A stretch of DNA of 64,000 bases from Thiodiazotropha sp040507035 (GTDB lineage Bacteria > Pseudomonadota > Gammaproteobacteria > Chromatiales > Chromatiaceae): contig JBEVVR010000044.1 of the NCBI GenBank assembly GCA_040507035.1, positions 186,001 to 250,000 of the forward strand. Reading direction: 5' to 3'. Under the pieces are notes generated by a model. It saw nothing but the letters and a program-made list of their open reading frames with translations. It did no database searches and was not told where the DNA came from. Positions 16,379-26,249 of the stretch are shown in pieces. Both the position numbers and the translations under genes were made by a program. Every line of letters begins with the position of its first letter. Within the stretch, counting starts at the first letter, position 1.

Positions 16379-18949
16379 TTATTCTCCAAAGGTTGTCTGC
16401 TTGTGCCGCTTGCCGCGGTGATACTGAAACCACAGAATGGCTCCCAGTAGTAGCAGGGGCGGGATCAGAAACCAACCTCTGTGCGGCTGACGACTTAGGC
16501 TGTAGAAGCCGGTAATGCGATGCGTGAAACCGGCGCTTAAACCAGCCTGCTCTGCCGCACTGAGGAAACCGATATCGACAACCCGAAGGGTATCGCCATC
16601 AGGCTCGGTAATAAAGCCTAGACTCTCTAGGTAATTGGTCGATCTCGACTCGGGTTTGAGCAATAGAATCTCCCGCCTATTCATCTGCCCCTCATCGTCT
16701 TCCACCTCCACCTGAATTCGAACCTTGGCATTCGTCGGCAGCGAGTCGATATGCGCCTCGATCTGATGCACCGGCTGCCATACCCTGCTGGGATAGAGAT
16801 ACTCCTGCCAGAAATCGGGACGAAACAGGGAAAACACGACCAACAGCAATGCCAGACTCTCCCACAACCGGTTACGCACCAACAGCCATCCCTGGGTCGC
16901 GGAGACAAACAACAGCATGGCGACAACACCCTGCAACACGACCATCACGAACTCCAATAGGCTATCGATCCCGATCATCAACAGTGTGGTATTGAAGATA
17001 AACATGAAGGGCAATACAGCAGTACGGATATCGTAGTAAAACGACTGTAATCCTGTCCTGATAGGATCACCGCCGGAGATACCGGCTGCCGCATAGGCCG
17101 CCAAACCCACCGGCGGCGTATCATCGGCGAGGATGCCGAAATAGAAGACGAACATATGCACCGCCACCAGGGGCACATCCAATCCATGGGCAGCGGAGAG
17201 TTGTACGATCACCGGCGCCATCAGGGTAGAGACAACGATATAGTTTGCAGTCGTGGGCAGGCCCATTCCCAGGATCATGCAGATCAGCGCCGTCAACAGC
17301 AGCATCAGCACCACCGAACCGAGGGAGAGGGCTTCGACCAGTTCCCCCATGACCTGACCGATCCCGGTAAGACTCACCGTGCCGACCACGATCCCCGCCG
17401 TCGCGGTTGCCACACCGATACCGATCATGTTTCGCGCCCCATTCTCCAGCCCCACCACCAGGGAGTGAAATCCACTCTGAATACCACGGGAGAGAGAGCC
17501 ACCGCGAAACAGCGCCCGCAATCCCTCCTGGGTCAGCTGAATCACGATCATTAGGCAGATGGCATAAAATACGGCGCTGGCCGGGGAGAGGCGCAACAAT
17601 ATCAAGCACCAGACCAGCACCAGGATCGGCAGCAGAAAGTGCAATCCGCCCAACAGCGCGGTGGTAACTGTCATCTGCTGCGGTGACTCCTGCTCCCCCG
17701 CTCTCAAGCCACAGCGAACTTCACAGAAGATGAGCAAGGCATAGAGCAGCAGAATCAATCCCGCATTGGCATAAAAGGCGTAACTGCCGAAGAGCGTGTT
17801 GACCCCTTCGAGCAGCCAGTAGGCAAAAAAGAGGAAACATCCGACACCGGAAAGGGTCAGCCCCCAAGCCAAAAGTCTGCGTTGCATACTGCTGGCAACC
17901 GCGCGTCTCTCGGCCTCCATCCCCGCCTTGACCGCTTCCAGATGAACCAGGTACATCAGACCTATATAGCTCAACACCGCGGGCAGAAAGGCGTGTTTGA
18001 TCACCTCCAGATAGGAGATGTTTAGATACTCCACCATGAGGAACGCGGCCGCTCCCATCACCGGGGGCATGATCTGACCGTTGGTCGAAGCAGCCACCTC
18101 GATCGCCCCCGACTTCTCGGCGCTAAAGCCCACCCGTTTCATCAGCGGTATGGTAAAGGTACCGGTGGTGACCACATTGGCGATGGATGAACCCGAAACC
18201 ATCCCGGTAAGCCCGGAAGCCAGCACCGCGGCCTTCGCCGGCCCACCCCGTAGATGGCCGACCAGGGCATAGGCGACACGAATGAAATAGTGACCGCCTC
18301 CCGCCTGTTCCAACAGGCTGCCGAAGAGCACGAAGAGGAAGACAAAACCCGCGGAGACACCAACAGCAACACCGAACACACCCTCAGTCGACAGCCACTG
18401 GTGGGAGGCCACACGGGCCAGGGAAGCGCCTTTGTGGGCCAATATATCGGGTAACCAGGGTCCGGCGAAGGTGTAGCCCAGAAAGACGATGCCAATGATC
18501 ATCAATGGCCAACCCAGGGCGCGACGTGTCGCCTCCAACAACAGCAGGAGCCCGAGCATGGAGACTGCAACATCCCAGGAGGTGGGCGCCCCGGATCGCG
18601 CTGCCAGCTCCTCATAGAAGATAAAGAGATAGAGCGCACAACAGAGCGCCGCCAAAGCTAGCAGCCAATCAGCAAATGGAATGGTGTGAGTGATCACCCT
18701 GCGACGGGGAAATGAGAGATAGGCGAGAAAAATAGCAAATGCGAGATGGATGGAGCGGATCTCTGTGTCGTTGAAGACACCGATACCAAGGCTGAACGGT
18801 ATGGGAGAGGCAACCCAGAGTTGAAACAGGGCCCAAGCCAAGGCAGTTCCCAACAGGACCTTGCGCGCGATGCCTTCCGGGCGCCGTCCACCGAACTCGG
18901 CGGCCTCGATTATCTCAAGTTGGAGTCTGTTGTTTTGCTCCTGGTTCAT
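16379..18949 (-). CDS. TRAP transporter fused permease, TAXI type, with DUF3394 domain
   Basis: This 856-residue inner-membrane protein combines the small (DctQ-like) and large (DctM-like) permease subunits of a tripartite ATP-independent periplasmic transporter. Around eighteen hydrophobic segments are visible. The DctM core shows MVSGSSIANVVTTGTFTIPLMK and GMGLPTTANYIVVSTLMAP. The last 180 residues form the DUF3394 domain of TAXI permeases, with a PDZ-like DIGFLSAAEQAGL segment and a final membrane helix. Such systems import organic acids or similar solutes using an ion gradient, mostly sodium. The substrate is not predictable here. The binding protein gene lies 234 bases upstream, across a long inverted repeat; the DUF302 gene follows immediately. 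Confidence 0.93.
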   Translation of the reverse strand: MNQEQNNRLQLEIIEAAEFGGRRPEGIARKVLLGTALAWALFQLWVASPIPFSLGIGVFNDTEIRSIHLAFAIFLAYLSFPRRRVITHTIPFADWLLALAALCCALYLFIFYEELAARSGAPTSWDVAVSMLGLLLLLEATRRALGWPLMIIGIVFLGYTFAGPWLPDILAHKGASLARVASHQWLSTEGVFGVAVGVSAGFVFLFVLFGSLLEQAGGGHYFIRVAYALVGHLRGGPAKAAVLASGLTGMVSGSSIANVVTTGTFTIPLMKRVGFSAEKSGAIEVAASTNGQIMPPVMGAAAFLMVEYLNISYLEVIKHAFLPAVLSYIGLMYLVHLEAVKAGMEAERRAVASSMQRRLLAWGLTLSGVGCFLFFAYWLLEGVNTLFGSYAFYANAGLILLLYALLIFCEVRCGLRAGEQESPQQMTVTTALLGGLHFLLPILVLVWCLILLRLSPASAVFYAICLMIVIQLTQEGLRALFRGGSLSRGIQSGFHSLVVGLENGARNMIGIGVATATAGIVVGTVSLTGIGQVMGELVEALSLGSVVLMLLLTALICMILGMGLPTTANYIVVSTLMAPVIVQLSAAHGLDVPLVAVHMFVFYFGILADDTPPVGLAAYAAAGISGGDPIRTGLQSFYYDIRTAVLPFMFIFNTTLLMIGIDSLLEFVMVVLQGVVAMLLFVSATQGWLLVRNRLWESLALLLVVFSLFRPDFWQEYLYPSRVWQPVHQIEAHIDSLPTNAKVRIQVEVEDDEGQMNRREILLLKPESRSTNYLESLGFITEPDGDTLRVVDIGFLSAAEQAGLSAGFTHRITGFYSLSRQPHRGWFLIPPLLLLGAILWFQYHRGKRHKQTTFGE

Positions 18950-19002
18950 TGAATTTCTAACCGATCAGATCTAGTCAAAGACATCGAAGCATGTATAAAA
19001 CC

Positions 19003-19138
19003 AAACCGCGAATAAACGCCAATCACCGCAAATAAGCGCAAATGTTTTGTGTTGAAAGAATCGGTCGATCATTGCCGGCCAATTACATGGTCATATCATT
19101 TGCGATTATTTGCGGTGATTAGCGTCAATTTACGGCTT
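19003..19138. repeat. Long imperfect inverted repeat of 10-bp units
   Basis: Two 42-base arms (19003-19044 and 19097-19138) are reverse complements at 35 of 42 positions, separated by 52 bases. Each arm is built from near-repeats of a 10-bp unit of the form CGCNAATNA. It sits between the TRAP binding protein and permease genes. It resembles a miniature palindromic intergenic element (REP/MITE-like). It has no coding capacity of note. Confidence 0.7.
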
Positions 19139-19183
19139 GAATGAGAAAAGCTCTTCCGCCTTACCAAACAGCTGTCCCGGCAC

Positions 19184-20134
19184 TCACAGCAGGTTATTTT
19201 CCTTGTAATACCGCAGGGCGCCTGGGTGGAAGGGAGCGGAGTTTCCCTTCAACATCTCTTTGGCCTGCAGTTGGGCAAAAGCAGGATGGAGTTTTCTGAA
19301 AACAGCAAGGTTTTCAAACACTGCCTTTACCATCCGGTAGACGATCTCTTCATCCACCGTGATTGATGTGACCAGTGTCGCCTTGACCCCGAAGGTCGAT
19401 GTCTCATTGTCGCTCCCCCGATACATGCCAGCGGGTATCAGTGCGGGGGCATAGTAAGGATTGGCCGTAATCAATGCATCCACCACTTCACCGGCAACCG
19501 GCACCAGCTGTGCTTCACAGGCGGTGGCCGCCTCTTTGATCGAAGCATTCGGATGACCTACGGTGTAGATCATGGCATCGATTTTGTTGTCACACAGCGC
19601 CCTCGCCTGCTCCGTGGCCTTCAATTCCGAAGCCAGCTTGAAGTCATCCCGGCTCCAGCCGTATTCGTTCATCAGTACTTCCATGGTACCGCGCTGACCT
19701 GATCCCGGATTGCCGATATTGACGCGTTTACCCTTGAGATCGGTAAACTGTTTGATCCCGCTGTCACCCCTGGCCATTACGGTAAAGGGTTCGCTGTGAA
19801 TCGAAAACACCGCACGCAGGGATTTGTTCGCGCCCTGCTGACTAAACTTCGAACTGCCGTTGTAGGCGTGATATTGCCAGTCAGACTGGGCCACACCAAA
19901 ATCGAGCTCTCCGCTGGCAATGGTGTTGAGATTGAAGATCGAGCCCCCTGTCGATTCCACCGAGCAGCGAATACCGTGGCTCTTGCGGTCTTTATTCAGG
20001 AGACGGCAGATCGCCCCACCCGTTGGATAGTAGACACCTGTCAGCCCTCCCGTACCGATGCTGATGAAACGCTGTTCAGCCGCGATCCCAAGGATTGGCA
20101 GCAGCAACAGCCAAATGGCGATGAGTTTGCGCAT
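19184..20134 (-). CDS. TAXI-family TRAP transporter solute-binding protein
   Basis: This periplasmic receptor of the TRAP system has 316 residues with a signal peptide of about 19 residues ending at IAA. The mature protein opens with the TAXI signature RFISIGTGGLTGVYYPTGGAIC and contains STGGSIFNLNTIASGELDFGVAQSDWQ, the ligand-cleft region of the family. FTDLKGKRVNIGNPGSGQRG and a DAMIYTVGHPNASI segment complete the two-lobed fold. TAXI proteins of this kind are annotated for glutamate-like or unknown ligands; the ligand cannot be named here. The permease gene follows downstream on the same strand, so the two form one transporter. Translation likely uses the AGGAGG-like sequence just upstream (GCAGGAGGATCT before the ATG). 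Confidence 0.93.
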   Translation of the reverse strand: MRKLIAIWLLLLPILGIAAEQRFISIGTGGLTGVYYPTGGAICRLLNKDRKSHGIRCSVESTGGSIFNLNTIASGELDFGVAQSDWQYHAYNGSSKFSQQGANKSLRAVFSIHSEPFTVMARGDSGIKQFTDLKGKRVNIGNPGSGQRGTMEVLMNEYGWSRDDFKLASELKATEQARALCDNKIDAMIYTVGHPNASIKEAATACEAQLVPVAGEVVDALITANPYYAPALIPAGMYRGSDNETSTFGVKATLVTSITVDEEIVYRMVKAVFENLAVFRKLHPAFAQLQAKEMLKGNSAPFHPGALRYYKENNLL

Positions 20135-20219
20135 AGATCCTCCTGCAAGTTTTTTTCAACGATACGCTATATAGACATTAATTTCTAAAGATTCGCTGAT
20201 ATGTCGATAGCAGAAACAG

Positions 20220-21008
20220 TCATCCGACAACAAAGCTCTTGACAACCTGGGCAAACTGTTGAGGCTGTTCGGCATATAACCAGTGGCCAGCCCCATGCAG
20301 CATTCTCAGCCGATAGTGGGGAAAGAGTTGAGCTATCCTATGGCGATAGGCAACCTTCACATAGTCTGACTTCTCGCCGTGGATAAACAGGGCATCACCG
20401 GCAAAAAATCCTTGTTTTACCTCTGGAAAACCGACCAAATCTGAAATTGCCCCATGCAGAACGTCAAGATTGAAACGCCATCGCCAGCCATCGGACTGCT
20501 TGAGCAGATTCTGCAGTAGATACTGTCGTACGCCTGTTTCGTTCACCCACTCGGCAAGCAACCTGTCCGCTTCCTGCCTGTCTCTGATCGCGTCGAGGGG
20601 CAAGCTGGTCAGTCCCTTGAAGATAGACTCGAAGCGATGCGCATAGGCCACAGGCGCAATATCCGCAACGATCAGCTTCTCCACCCTCTCCGGCTGCTGC
20701 AATGCCAGCCACATCGCTACCTTGCCTCCCATGCTATGGCCCAGCAGATAGACACTGTCTGCCTGCAGGCTATTGAGCAGCTGCAACAGATCATCGGCCA
20801 TCAACTCATAGTCCATATCCTCATGGTGGGGGGAACGGCCGTGGTTTCGCAGATCCGGGGTAATGATATGGAAACTGTCCTGCAGACAGTTGACAACACC
20901 CATCCAGTTGTTGGCTGAACCGAAGAGGCCGTGTAGCAGACACAACTTGGGCGCTTCGGGATTACCGAACTCCCGATAATATAAGGCAATCCCTTTATCA
21001 CGACTCAT
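20220..21008 (-). CDS. Alpha/beta hydrolase, YbfF-like esterase
   Basis: This 262-residue single-domain hydrolase has the nucleophile elbow GHSMGGK, the oxyanion-hole LLHGLFGSANNW near the N-terminus, the DLRNHGRSPHHEDMDY motif of the YbfF/esterase subgroup, and a C-terminal catalytic histidine in LHGAGHWLYAEQP. The likely acid is in FIHGEKSDYV. YbfF-type enzymes hydrolyse short-chain acyl esters and acyl thioesters in vitro; the natural substrate is uncertain. I chose the ATG at 21008; an in-frame TTG at 21026 is possible, and no strong ribosome binding site favours either. It stands alone between the TRAP operon and lpdA. Confidence 0.85.
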   Translation of the reverse strand: MSRDKGIALYYREFGNPEAPKLCLLHGLFGSANNWMGVVNCLQDSFHIITPDLRNHGRSPHHEDMDYELMADDLLQLLNSLQADSVYLLGHSMGGKVAMWLALQQPERVEKLIVADIAPVAYAHRFESIFKGLTSLPLDAIRDRQEADRLLAEWVNETGVRQYLLQNLLKQSDGWRWRFNLDVLHGAISDLVGFPEVKQGFFAGDALFIHGEKSDYVKVAYRHRIAQLFPHYRLRMLHGAGHWLYAEQPQQFAQVVKSFVVG

Positions 21009-21156
21009 CACAGATAATACGAGCAACCATTGGAATTAGGTACAGGCCTGGTCTGACAGTTCCAGTTTTGGGGTGATCCTCTTCAGGGCCTGTCTCGAAT
21101 GGCACATAGTTGAGAGAACGTAATATGTAGTTCGAGAATTCTTTGTGTTAACCAAG

Positions 21157-22884
21157 CTATTTTCGTTTTTTCGGCGGCAGCAGATCGGTGATCGATCCTT
21201 CCGCCATTTCCGCGGCAAAGCAGATAGTCTCGTTCAAGGTTGGATGCGGATGTATGGTCAATCCGATATCTTCCGCATCGGCACCCATCTCCAGGGCAAG
21301 CACGGTCTCGCCAATCAGCTCTCCAGCATTGGGACCGACAATACCGGCACCGAGAATCCTTTTTGTCTTCGGATCAAACAGCAGTTTTGTCAGACCCTCG
21401 TCACGACCAATACCCAACGCACGACCACTGGCAGCCCAGGGAAACGCACCCTTTTCATAGGCGATGCCATCGGCCTTGGCCTCGGTTTCGGTCAGCCCCA
21501 TCCAGGCAATCTCCGGATCGGTATAGGCCACCGAGGGTACAGTCATGGGATTGAAGCTGGCCGGCAGGCCGGCAATGACCTCTGCCGCCACCTTGGCTTC
21601 ATGGGTTGCCTTGTGTGCCAGCATGGGCTGCCCGACCACGTCGCCGATGGCAAAGATATTTGGAACATTGGTCCGCATATATTCATCCACGGGGATGAAA
21701 CCGGCGTCGTCAACCGCGACACCTGCGGCTTCTGCATTGATCCGCTTGCCATTGGGCGTTCGCCCCACGGCCACCAGCACCCGGTCATAGGTCTGCGGCT
21801 TATCCGGGGCCTGCTTGCCCTCGAAGCTGACCTTCAGGCCGCCTTTGAGGGCCTGGATATCGGTAACCTTGGTACCCAGCATGATCTGTCCGTAGCGTTT
21901 CTTTATACGTCTATGCAGGGGTCGCACCAGATCGGGATCACATCCGGGGATCAATCCATCCTGCAGTTCCACAACATCGATCTCGCTACCGAGGGAGCTG
22001 TAGACGGTTGCCATTTCGAGACCGATGATGCCTCCCCCAACCACCAGCATACGTTTCGGTATATCCTCCAGGGCCAGGGCACCGGTAGAGTCGATCAGGC
22101 GAGGATCATCATTGGGAAATCCGGGGATCTGCACCGGACTGGAACCACAGGCGATAATGGCATCGGTGAAGCCGATTGAGATCGAGTCCTTATCTGTCTT
22201 GACGCTAATACGGTTGGGGGATTCAAAGCGTGCCACGCCAAATACCAACTCCACCTTGCGCTGTTTGGCCAGTTGTTTCAAACCACCGGTCAGGCGTTTG
22301 ACAACCTTGTCCTTACCGGAGCGAAGTCTATCCAGATCGATTTTGGGCTTGCCGAAACTGATCCCCATCTCGGCCATCTCCGCCGCTTCATTGATCACGT
22401 CTGCGGCATGGAGTAAAGCCTTGGAAGGTATGCAACCCACATTCAGACAGACCCCACCCAGCTCATTGTAGCGCTCGATGAGTATTACCTTCTTGCCAAG
22501 ATCGGCGGCACGGAACGCCGCGGTGTATCCCCCCGGCCCGGCCCCCAAGACGACCAGGTCGACCTGTTTATCGGCACTTCCTCTGACCGCTTCGGAAACC
22601 GGCGCCTTGGTCGAAGACGGCTTGTCTTCCACTGAGTTCCCCTGAGATAGCTCGAGCTTGAGTATCTTTCCGCCCATGGAGATCTTGTCACCCACCTTTA
22701 CCTGCAACTCCTTGACCACACCTGCGTAGGGAGAGGGTATGTCCATGGTCGCCTTGTCGCTTTCCAGGGTGAGAATGGAATCTTCCGCTTCGATGCTATC
22801 TCCAGGCGCAACCAATATCTCGATGATGTCAACCTGCTCAAAATCGCCGATATCGGGTAGGGTAACTTCTACGATGCCGCTCAT
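21157..22884 (-). CDS. lpdA: Dihydrolipoamide dehydrogenase (E3) with N-terminal lipoyl domain
   Basis: E3 reoxidises the lipoyl groups of the pyruvate dehydrogenase complex, passing electrons to NAD+. The 575-residue protein is about 100 residues longer than E. coli Lpd because it carries its own lipoyl domain (1-80, ESDKATM with lysine 44) and an Ala/Ser/Pro linker. The FAD domain begins VVLGAGPGGY near residue 111, and the redox cysteines are in GGVCLNVGCIPSK (146 and 151). The NAD motif VVGGGIIGLEMA and a C-terminal HPHPTLNE with the active-site histidine are present. GAGAGGAGAGC before the ATG is a strong ribosome binding site. It is the distal gene of the locus, separated from aceF by two unrelated genes. 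Confidence 0.95.
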   Translation of the reverse strand: MSGIVEVTLPDIGDFEQVDIIEILVAPGDSIEAEDSILTLESDKATMDIPSPYAGVVKELQVKVGDKISMGGKILKLELSQGNSVEDKPSSTKAPVSEAVRGSADKQVDLVVLGAGPGGYTAAFRAADLGKKVILIERYNELGGVCLNVGCIPSKALLHAADVINEAAEMAEMGISFGKPKIDLDRLRSGKDKVVKRLTGGLKQLAKQRKVELVFGVARFESPNRISVKTDKDSISIGFTDAIIACGSSPVQIPGFPNDDPRLIDSTGALALEDIPKRMLVVGGGIIGLEMATVYSSLGSEIDVVELQDGLIPGCDPDLVRPLHRRIKKRYGQIMLGTKVTDIQALKGGLKVSFEGKQAPDKPQTYDRVLVAVGRTPNGKRINAEAAGVAVDDAGFIPVDEYMRTNVPNIFAIGDVVGQPMLAHKATHEAKVAAEVIAGLPASFNPMTVPSVAYTDPEIAWMGLTETEAKADGIAYEKGAFPWAASGRALGIGRDEGLTKLLFDPKTKRILGAGIVGPNAGELIGETVLALEMGADAEDIGLTIHPHPTLNETICFAAEMAEGSITDLLPPKKRK

Positions 22885-23015
22885 GGGCTCTCCTCTCGCT
22901 ATTGTTTTTACATTCTAACCCTTTATAACATTTCTGCATGACAGAGCGTAGCCGAAGCACTGAATTGGCTCCACAGAAAATAAAAACGGGATGAAATTTG
23001 TGGTTATATGGCGAC

Positions 23016-26000
23016 TCAGGTAGTGCCTGTCCCTTGCAGATCCTGCTGCAACCAGGATGTCATGGCCTTGGCGCTCATCGGTTTAGCGTAGTAGTAACCT
23101 TGCAAATTCGTGCAGCCGTTATTGACCAGGAATTCGGCCTGCTCTCTGGTCTCCACGCCCTCTGCAACCAATCTCAGACTCAGGCTTTGCGCCATGGCAA
23201 CAATTGTCTTCACCAGGGATGCGTCGTCGACATCGTGTGGCAGGTCATTGATAAAGGAACGATCGATCTTGAGGATATCCATTGGAAAACGCTTCAGATA
23301 ACTCAGTGAAGAGTAACCGGTACCGAAATCGTCCACCGAGAGATTGACACCCAGCGCTTTAAAGCTTGATAGCCATTTTATCGCCTCTTCAGTATCACGC
23401 ATCAGCAGGCTTTCGGTAATTTCCATGGTCAACATTCCAGGGTCGATGGATGCTTCCTGCAACACTTCTCTCAAATAGCCGACCTCAAGGCCTAGTTCGC
23501 GTTGTCGGCTGGAGAGATTTACCGCCATATTCAACTCTTGATGTCCCGCCTTTTGCCACTTGCTCAACTGCTGGCATGCATCTCTTATCACCCGTTCCCC
23601 GATGGGGCCAATCAACCCACTGTCTTCCGCCAGTGGAATGAATACACCGGGGTAGATAATGCCCCTATGGGGATGATTCCAACGCAATAGTGCCTCTACA
23701 CTGATTACTTTTCCGAACTCGGCATCCACCACCGGCTGATAATAGAGTTCCAACTCTCCACGATCCACCGCAAGCCTCAAGTCGAGCTCGAGCTGTTGAC
23801 GTTCCAAAGTCTGTTGCTGCATTGAGGCGGTAAAAAACTGGTAGTTATTCCTGCCACGCTCCTTTGCCTGATACATAGCCATATCTGCGTTTCTCAACAG
23901 CGAATCGGCACTCATTGCGTCATCAGGAAAGATGGTAATGCCGACACTGGCCCCAATGTAGATATCACGTTCGTAAAGGGTAAATACCTTGGTTATTTTA
24001 TCGATTACCTTGGTGGCAAGATTGGCAACCGCATCCATTTCATTTATATCCTGCAGCAGGATAACAAACTCATCTCCACCAAAACGAGCCACCGTATCTG
24101 ACTCTCTGACACTATCACCAATACGTTCAGCCACCAGCTGCAGCAACTCGTCACCCATGACATGGCCAAATGTATCATTGACCATCTTGAACTGATCCAG
24201 ATCGATAAAGAGTATAGCCAGCTTCCACTTCTCCCTTAGTGCCGAGCCTATCGCCTGCTCCAGTCGATCCGACAACAAAGATCGATTAGGTAAGCCTGTC
24301 AATGCATCGTAGTTGGCCTGGTAACGAATCTGCTCCTCGTTCTCCTTATGCTTGGATATGTCTGAAAAGACCGCAACATACTCTTTCGCTACACCATCCT
24401 CATCGGGTATTGCTGCAATTGACAACCACTCGGGAAACACGCTGCCATCCTTGCGGCGATTCCAGACTTCACCCGACCAGTAGCGTTTATGTAGCACTGA
24501 ATCCCAAAGCTCTTCATAGAACTCTTCATTGTGCCTCCCCGAACTGAGGATACTGGGTGATTGACCAATCACCTCTTCGGCAGAGTAGCCGGTAATACGG
24601 GTGAATGCAGGATTAACGGTTTTGATGACATTATCGGCATCGGTAACCATGATACCTTCAGAGGTGGTGTCGAAAACCGTCGCGTTCATGCGCAGTTGGT
24701 CTTCGGCACGCTTCTGTGTGGTAACGTCCTCTTTTACGGCAATGAAATGGGTTATCTGACCCCTCTCGTCACGCAGTGGCGAGATGGATGCTGATTCCCA
24801 GTAGATGGACCCGTCTTTGCGTTTGTTATGAAAAATTCCTCGCCACTCCCGACCGGCAAGCAATGCCTCCCACATTGCCTTGTATTCTTCCCTCGTTTTA
24901 TCGCCACTCTTCAGGATACGCGGGTTCTTGCCTACGACCTCATCGGCGCTGTAGCCTGAGACCTTCTCAAAACGCGGATTGACATATTCTATGTCGCCGT
25001 TGGTATTGGTGATCATTACCGAAGCGGGACTCTGCTCCAACACCCTGCCCAGTTTTCTCAAATTGACTTCAGCCTGTTTCGACTCGGTGATATCACTCCT
25101 GACACAGACGATACCACCCTCATTCGTAGGGCTGTTGCTGGCCAGGTACCAGGCACCACTCTCGGTCTGCTCAAGATACTGACCCATCGGCATCGGCTCG
25201 ATGATAGGTTCACCTTCAAGGCTTATATTCTGAATACGGTTACCGGTTATTGATTGCAGAGCTTGAAGATCGGCACCCTCATCAATCCAATCCTTTAGCC
25301 AAGAGTAGAACTCACCAAATCGACGATTGAACAGTACCAGACGTCCCTCCGCATCAAACAGGGCAAATGCTTCGGTCAAATTATCAACCGCATCATGAAG
25401 TCGGAACCAGGCTTTGCTTACCTCTTGATTCGCTAGCTGAAGCCGGCTAATTACCTGCCAAAGGCTCAACAGCAAAACCACCACAAATACAGACAAGAGG
25501 AAAATCAATTGCCTTTTTTTTGTGGTTTCATCAATCCGGTTTTTCTCGTGTCTTGTATGAATGTGTTCAAAGTACTCCTGAGTCGGTATCGCCAGGTAGC
25601 CCGTCTTCAGTGCACCAAGCTTAGTCAAGTCTTGCAGATTGGTATCGACATGAAACAGAACCTGATCAAACTGCTCCTGGCCTTCAGGCGTTGGTGATTT
25701 ATAGCCTTTCAATTTCTGCAGAGTTGCTTTGATATCATCAAGTTGAGAATCGGTATAAAAGAGGTCATAGGTGTAGAGGGAATTGAGCAGCTCCACGACC
25801 TCTTGATAGATATCATTATCCAGTGTTTTCAGTTCTTCGGCTGCTATCGGGAGATAATGGATACCGTTTCGCACCATCGCTGCTTGGAACTTTATCTTCT
25901 CGAGTAGAGATAGCTTCTCATCCATCCCTTGCCAATAGGTATCAATCAGAGTCAGTAACAAGCTGTCATCAAGCTCCACCGCCTTGGCATTGATCTGCTG

Positions 26001-26249
26001 CTTTAACTGCCGCAGCCTGTTGGTGGTTTGAACCAGCGGATCGTATTGAATCAGCATGAACGATGTGACCCTGAGGACATCACGATCCAGACGTGCATCC
26101 ATCTCCTTGAGCTGTAACATCCTGTTTGAGAGCTCGGCAAAGTGCTGGGATTCATCATCCCAGTAGGCCGCCAATAACAAGATAAGAGCGATACCCAGGG
26201 ATATGAGTAAAAGAATACGCTTTGTACCGATCAGTTTGAGCATCTTCAT
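23016..26249 (-). CDS. Membrane c-di-GMP protein: DAHL-like sensor, three PAS, GGDEF, EAL
   Basis: This 1077-residue protein has a membrane helix at about 10-28, a helical extracytoplasmic sensor (30-245, resembling the DAHL double all-helical ligand-binding domain), and a second helix at 248-266. PAS-like domains follow at about 282-390, 402-512 and 522-632. The GGDEF domain (642-805) has an intact RFGGDEF (724-728), and the EAL domain (815-1065) has intact EALLRW (852-857) and DFGTGYSS. Both c-di-GMP synthesis and breakdown are therefore possible on sequence grounds; which dominates cannot be read. The ATG overlaps the stop of the peroxidase gene by four bases (ATGA), so the two are coupled. 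In Pseudomonas aeruginosa a GGDEF-EAL phosphodiesterase gene, dipA, also follows aceF. Confidence 0.93.
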   Translation of the reverse strand: MKMLKLIGTKRILLLISLGIALILLLAAYWDDESQHFAELSNRMLQLKEMDARLDRDVLRVTSFMLIQYDPLVQTTNRLRQLKQQINAKAVELDDSLLLTLIDTYWQGMDEKLSLLEKIKFQAAMVRNGIHYLPIAAEELKTLDNDIYQEVVELLNSLYTYDLFYTDSQLDDIKATLQKLKGYKSPTPEGQEQFDQVLFHVDTNLQDLTKLGALKTGYLAIPTQEYFEHIHTRHEKNRIDETTKKRQLIFLLSVFVVVLLLSLWQVISRLQLANQEVSKAWFRLHDAVDNLTEAFALFDAEGRLVLFNRRFGEFYSWLKDWIDEGADLQALQSITGNRIQNISLEGEPIIEPMPMGQYLEQTESGAWYLASNSPTNEGGIVCVRSDITESKQAEVNLRKLGRVLEQSPASVMITNTNGDIEYVNPRFEKVSGYSADEVVGKNPRILKSGDKTREEYKAMWEALLAGREWRGIFHNKRKDGSIYWESASISPLRDERGQITHFIAVKEDVTTQKRAEDQLRMNATVFDTTSEGIMVTDADNVIKTVNPAFTRITGYSAEEVIGQSPSILSSGRHNEEFYEELWDSVLHKRYWSGEVWNRRKDGSVFPEWLSIAAIPDEDGVAKEYVAVFSDISKHKENEEQIRYQANYDALTGLPNRSLLSDRLEQAIGSALREKWKLAILFIDLDQFKMVNDTFGHVMGDELLQLVAERIGDSVRESDTVARFGGDEFVILLQDINEMDAVANLATKVIDKITKVFTLYERDIYIGASVGITIFPDDAMSADSLLRNADMAMYQAKERGRNNYQFFTASMQQQTLERQQLELDLRLAVDRGELELYYQPVVDAEFGKVISVEALLRWNHPHRGIIYPGVFIPLAEDSGLIGPIGERVIRDACQQLSKWQKAGHQELNMAVNLSSRQRELGLEVGYLREVLQEASIDPGMLTMEITESLLMRDTEEAIKWLSSFKALGVNLSVDDFGTGYSSLSYLKRFPMDILKIDRSFINDLPHDVDDASLVKTIVAMAQSLSLRLVAEGVETREQAEFLVNNGCTNLQGYYYAKPMSAKAMTSWLQQDLQGTGTT

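Noticed and set aside
21145..22179. A 344-codon open frame on the plus strand
   Set aside because: Antisense to lpdA and without its own promoter or motif.
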